31,282 nt of DNA. It comes from a virus. Under the pieces are notes generated by a model. It was not told where the DNA came from. It saw nothing but the letters and a program-made list of their open reading frames with translations, and did no database searches. Below are positions 31,271 to 31,282 of the stretch, one piece after another. A program made the position numbers and the translations under genes. Every line of letters begins with the position of its first letter. Position 1 is the stretch's first letter. The stretch is taken from positions 1 through 31,282 of IMG/VR virus record IMGVR_UViG_3300011253_000793. One strand, written 5' to 3'.

Positions 31271-31282
31271 CTTCGAATTACC
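31271..31282. repeat. Terminal 12-bp direct repeat, right copy (candidate cos)
   Basis: This is the right-hand copy of CTTCGAATTACC. Between it and the terminase small-subunit start at 31210 lie 60 AT-rich bases with homopolymer A and T runs, which could hold terminase-binding sites and a promoter. I could not identify either with confidence. Confidence 0.6.

Noticed and set aside
1-31282. Host lysogeny genes or intact integrase
   Set aside because: No tyrosine integrase, large serine integrase or CI-type repressor with a peptidase domain was seen, so lifestyle cannot be decided from these genes.

Overview
This window looks like the complete genome of a small siphovirus. It has 31,270 unique bases plus a 12-base sequence (CTTCGAATTACC) present at both ends. 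The ends fall just upstream of the terminase small-subunit gene, where a cos site lies in lambda-like phages, so I read the 12 bases as filled-in cohesive ends or as the overlap of a circular contig. The proteins are lambda/HK97-type: GpA-family terminase, lambda-B-like portal, fused HK97 protease-capsid, gpG/gpGT frameshift, DUF2163-type tail tip and GH24 endolysin. The host is most likely a proteobacterium. The fibre modules and the replication gene set resemble those of marine phages, but that is an impression and I cannot name the host.

Layout, following transcription (most genes are on the minus strand, so read right to left). 31.2-28.9 kb: terminase small and large subunits, then a Mor-like regulator. 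28.85-28.26 kb: two plus-strand genes with their own promoter, which has a perfect palindrome in its spacer; this is a moron-like insertion. 28.07-20.6 kb: gpW-like connector, portal, protease-capsid fusion, head-tail joining genes, tail terminator, tail tube, chaperone with a GGGAAAC slippery site, and tape measure. 20.6-11.05 kb: tail tip, ending in a 2187-residue central tip/fibre protein with a C-terminal S74 chaperone domain, then accessory fibre genes. 10.98-9.1 kb: lysis region with four small membrane proteins ahead of a T4-type lysozyme.

9.07-6.45 kb is a plus-strand early cluster. It encodes a serine-recombinase relative that has lost its catalytic serine, two small proteins, a YqaJ-type exonuclease and a LexA-like winged-helix protein, and it ends at a clear terminator. 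A divergent control region (6289-6453) separates it from the minus-strand replication operon (6288-2785): PDDEXK nuclease, a possible ssDNA-binding protein, a Toprim/RecA-like primase-helicase, a small HTH protein and an unknown protein. Downstream lies a 240-bp array of 13 TGATGAC/GTCATCA motifs around an AT-rich core (2530-2769), the best candidate for a replication origin or multi-operator control region. The last minus-strand block (2517-8) holds a PAPS-reductase/DndC-like PP-loop protein, an unknown protein, a DUF3310 protein, a minor-tail-Z-like protein placed far from the other tail genes, and a small membrane protein that ends inside the 12-bp terminal sequence.

Coding density is very high. 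Most minus-strand genes overlap by 4-20 bases (ATGA/GTGA junctions), and several genes shorter than 60 codons show up only by reading these junctions. No tRNA, CRISPR array, insertion sequence or intact integrase was seen. The only stretch between 240 and 300 bases without a gene is the repeat region at 2518-2784.
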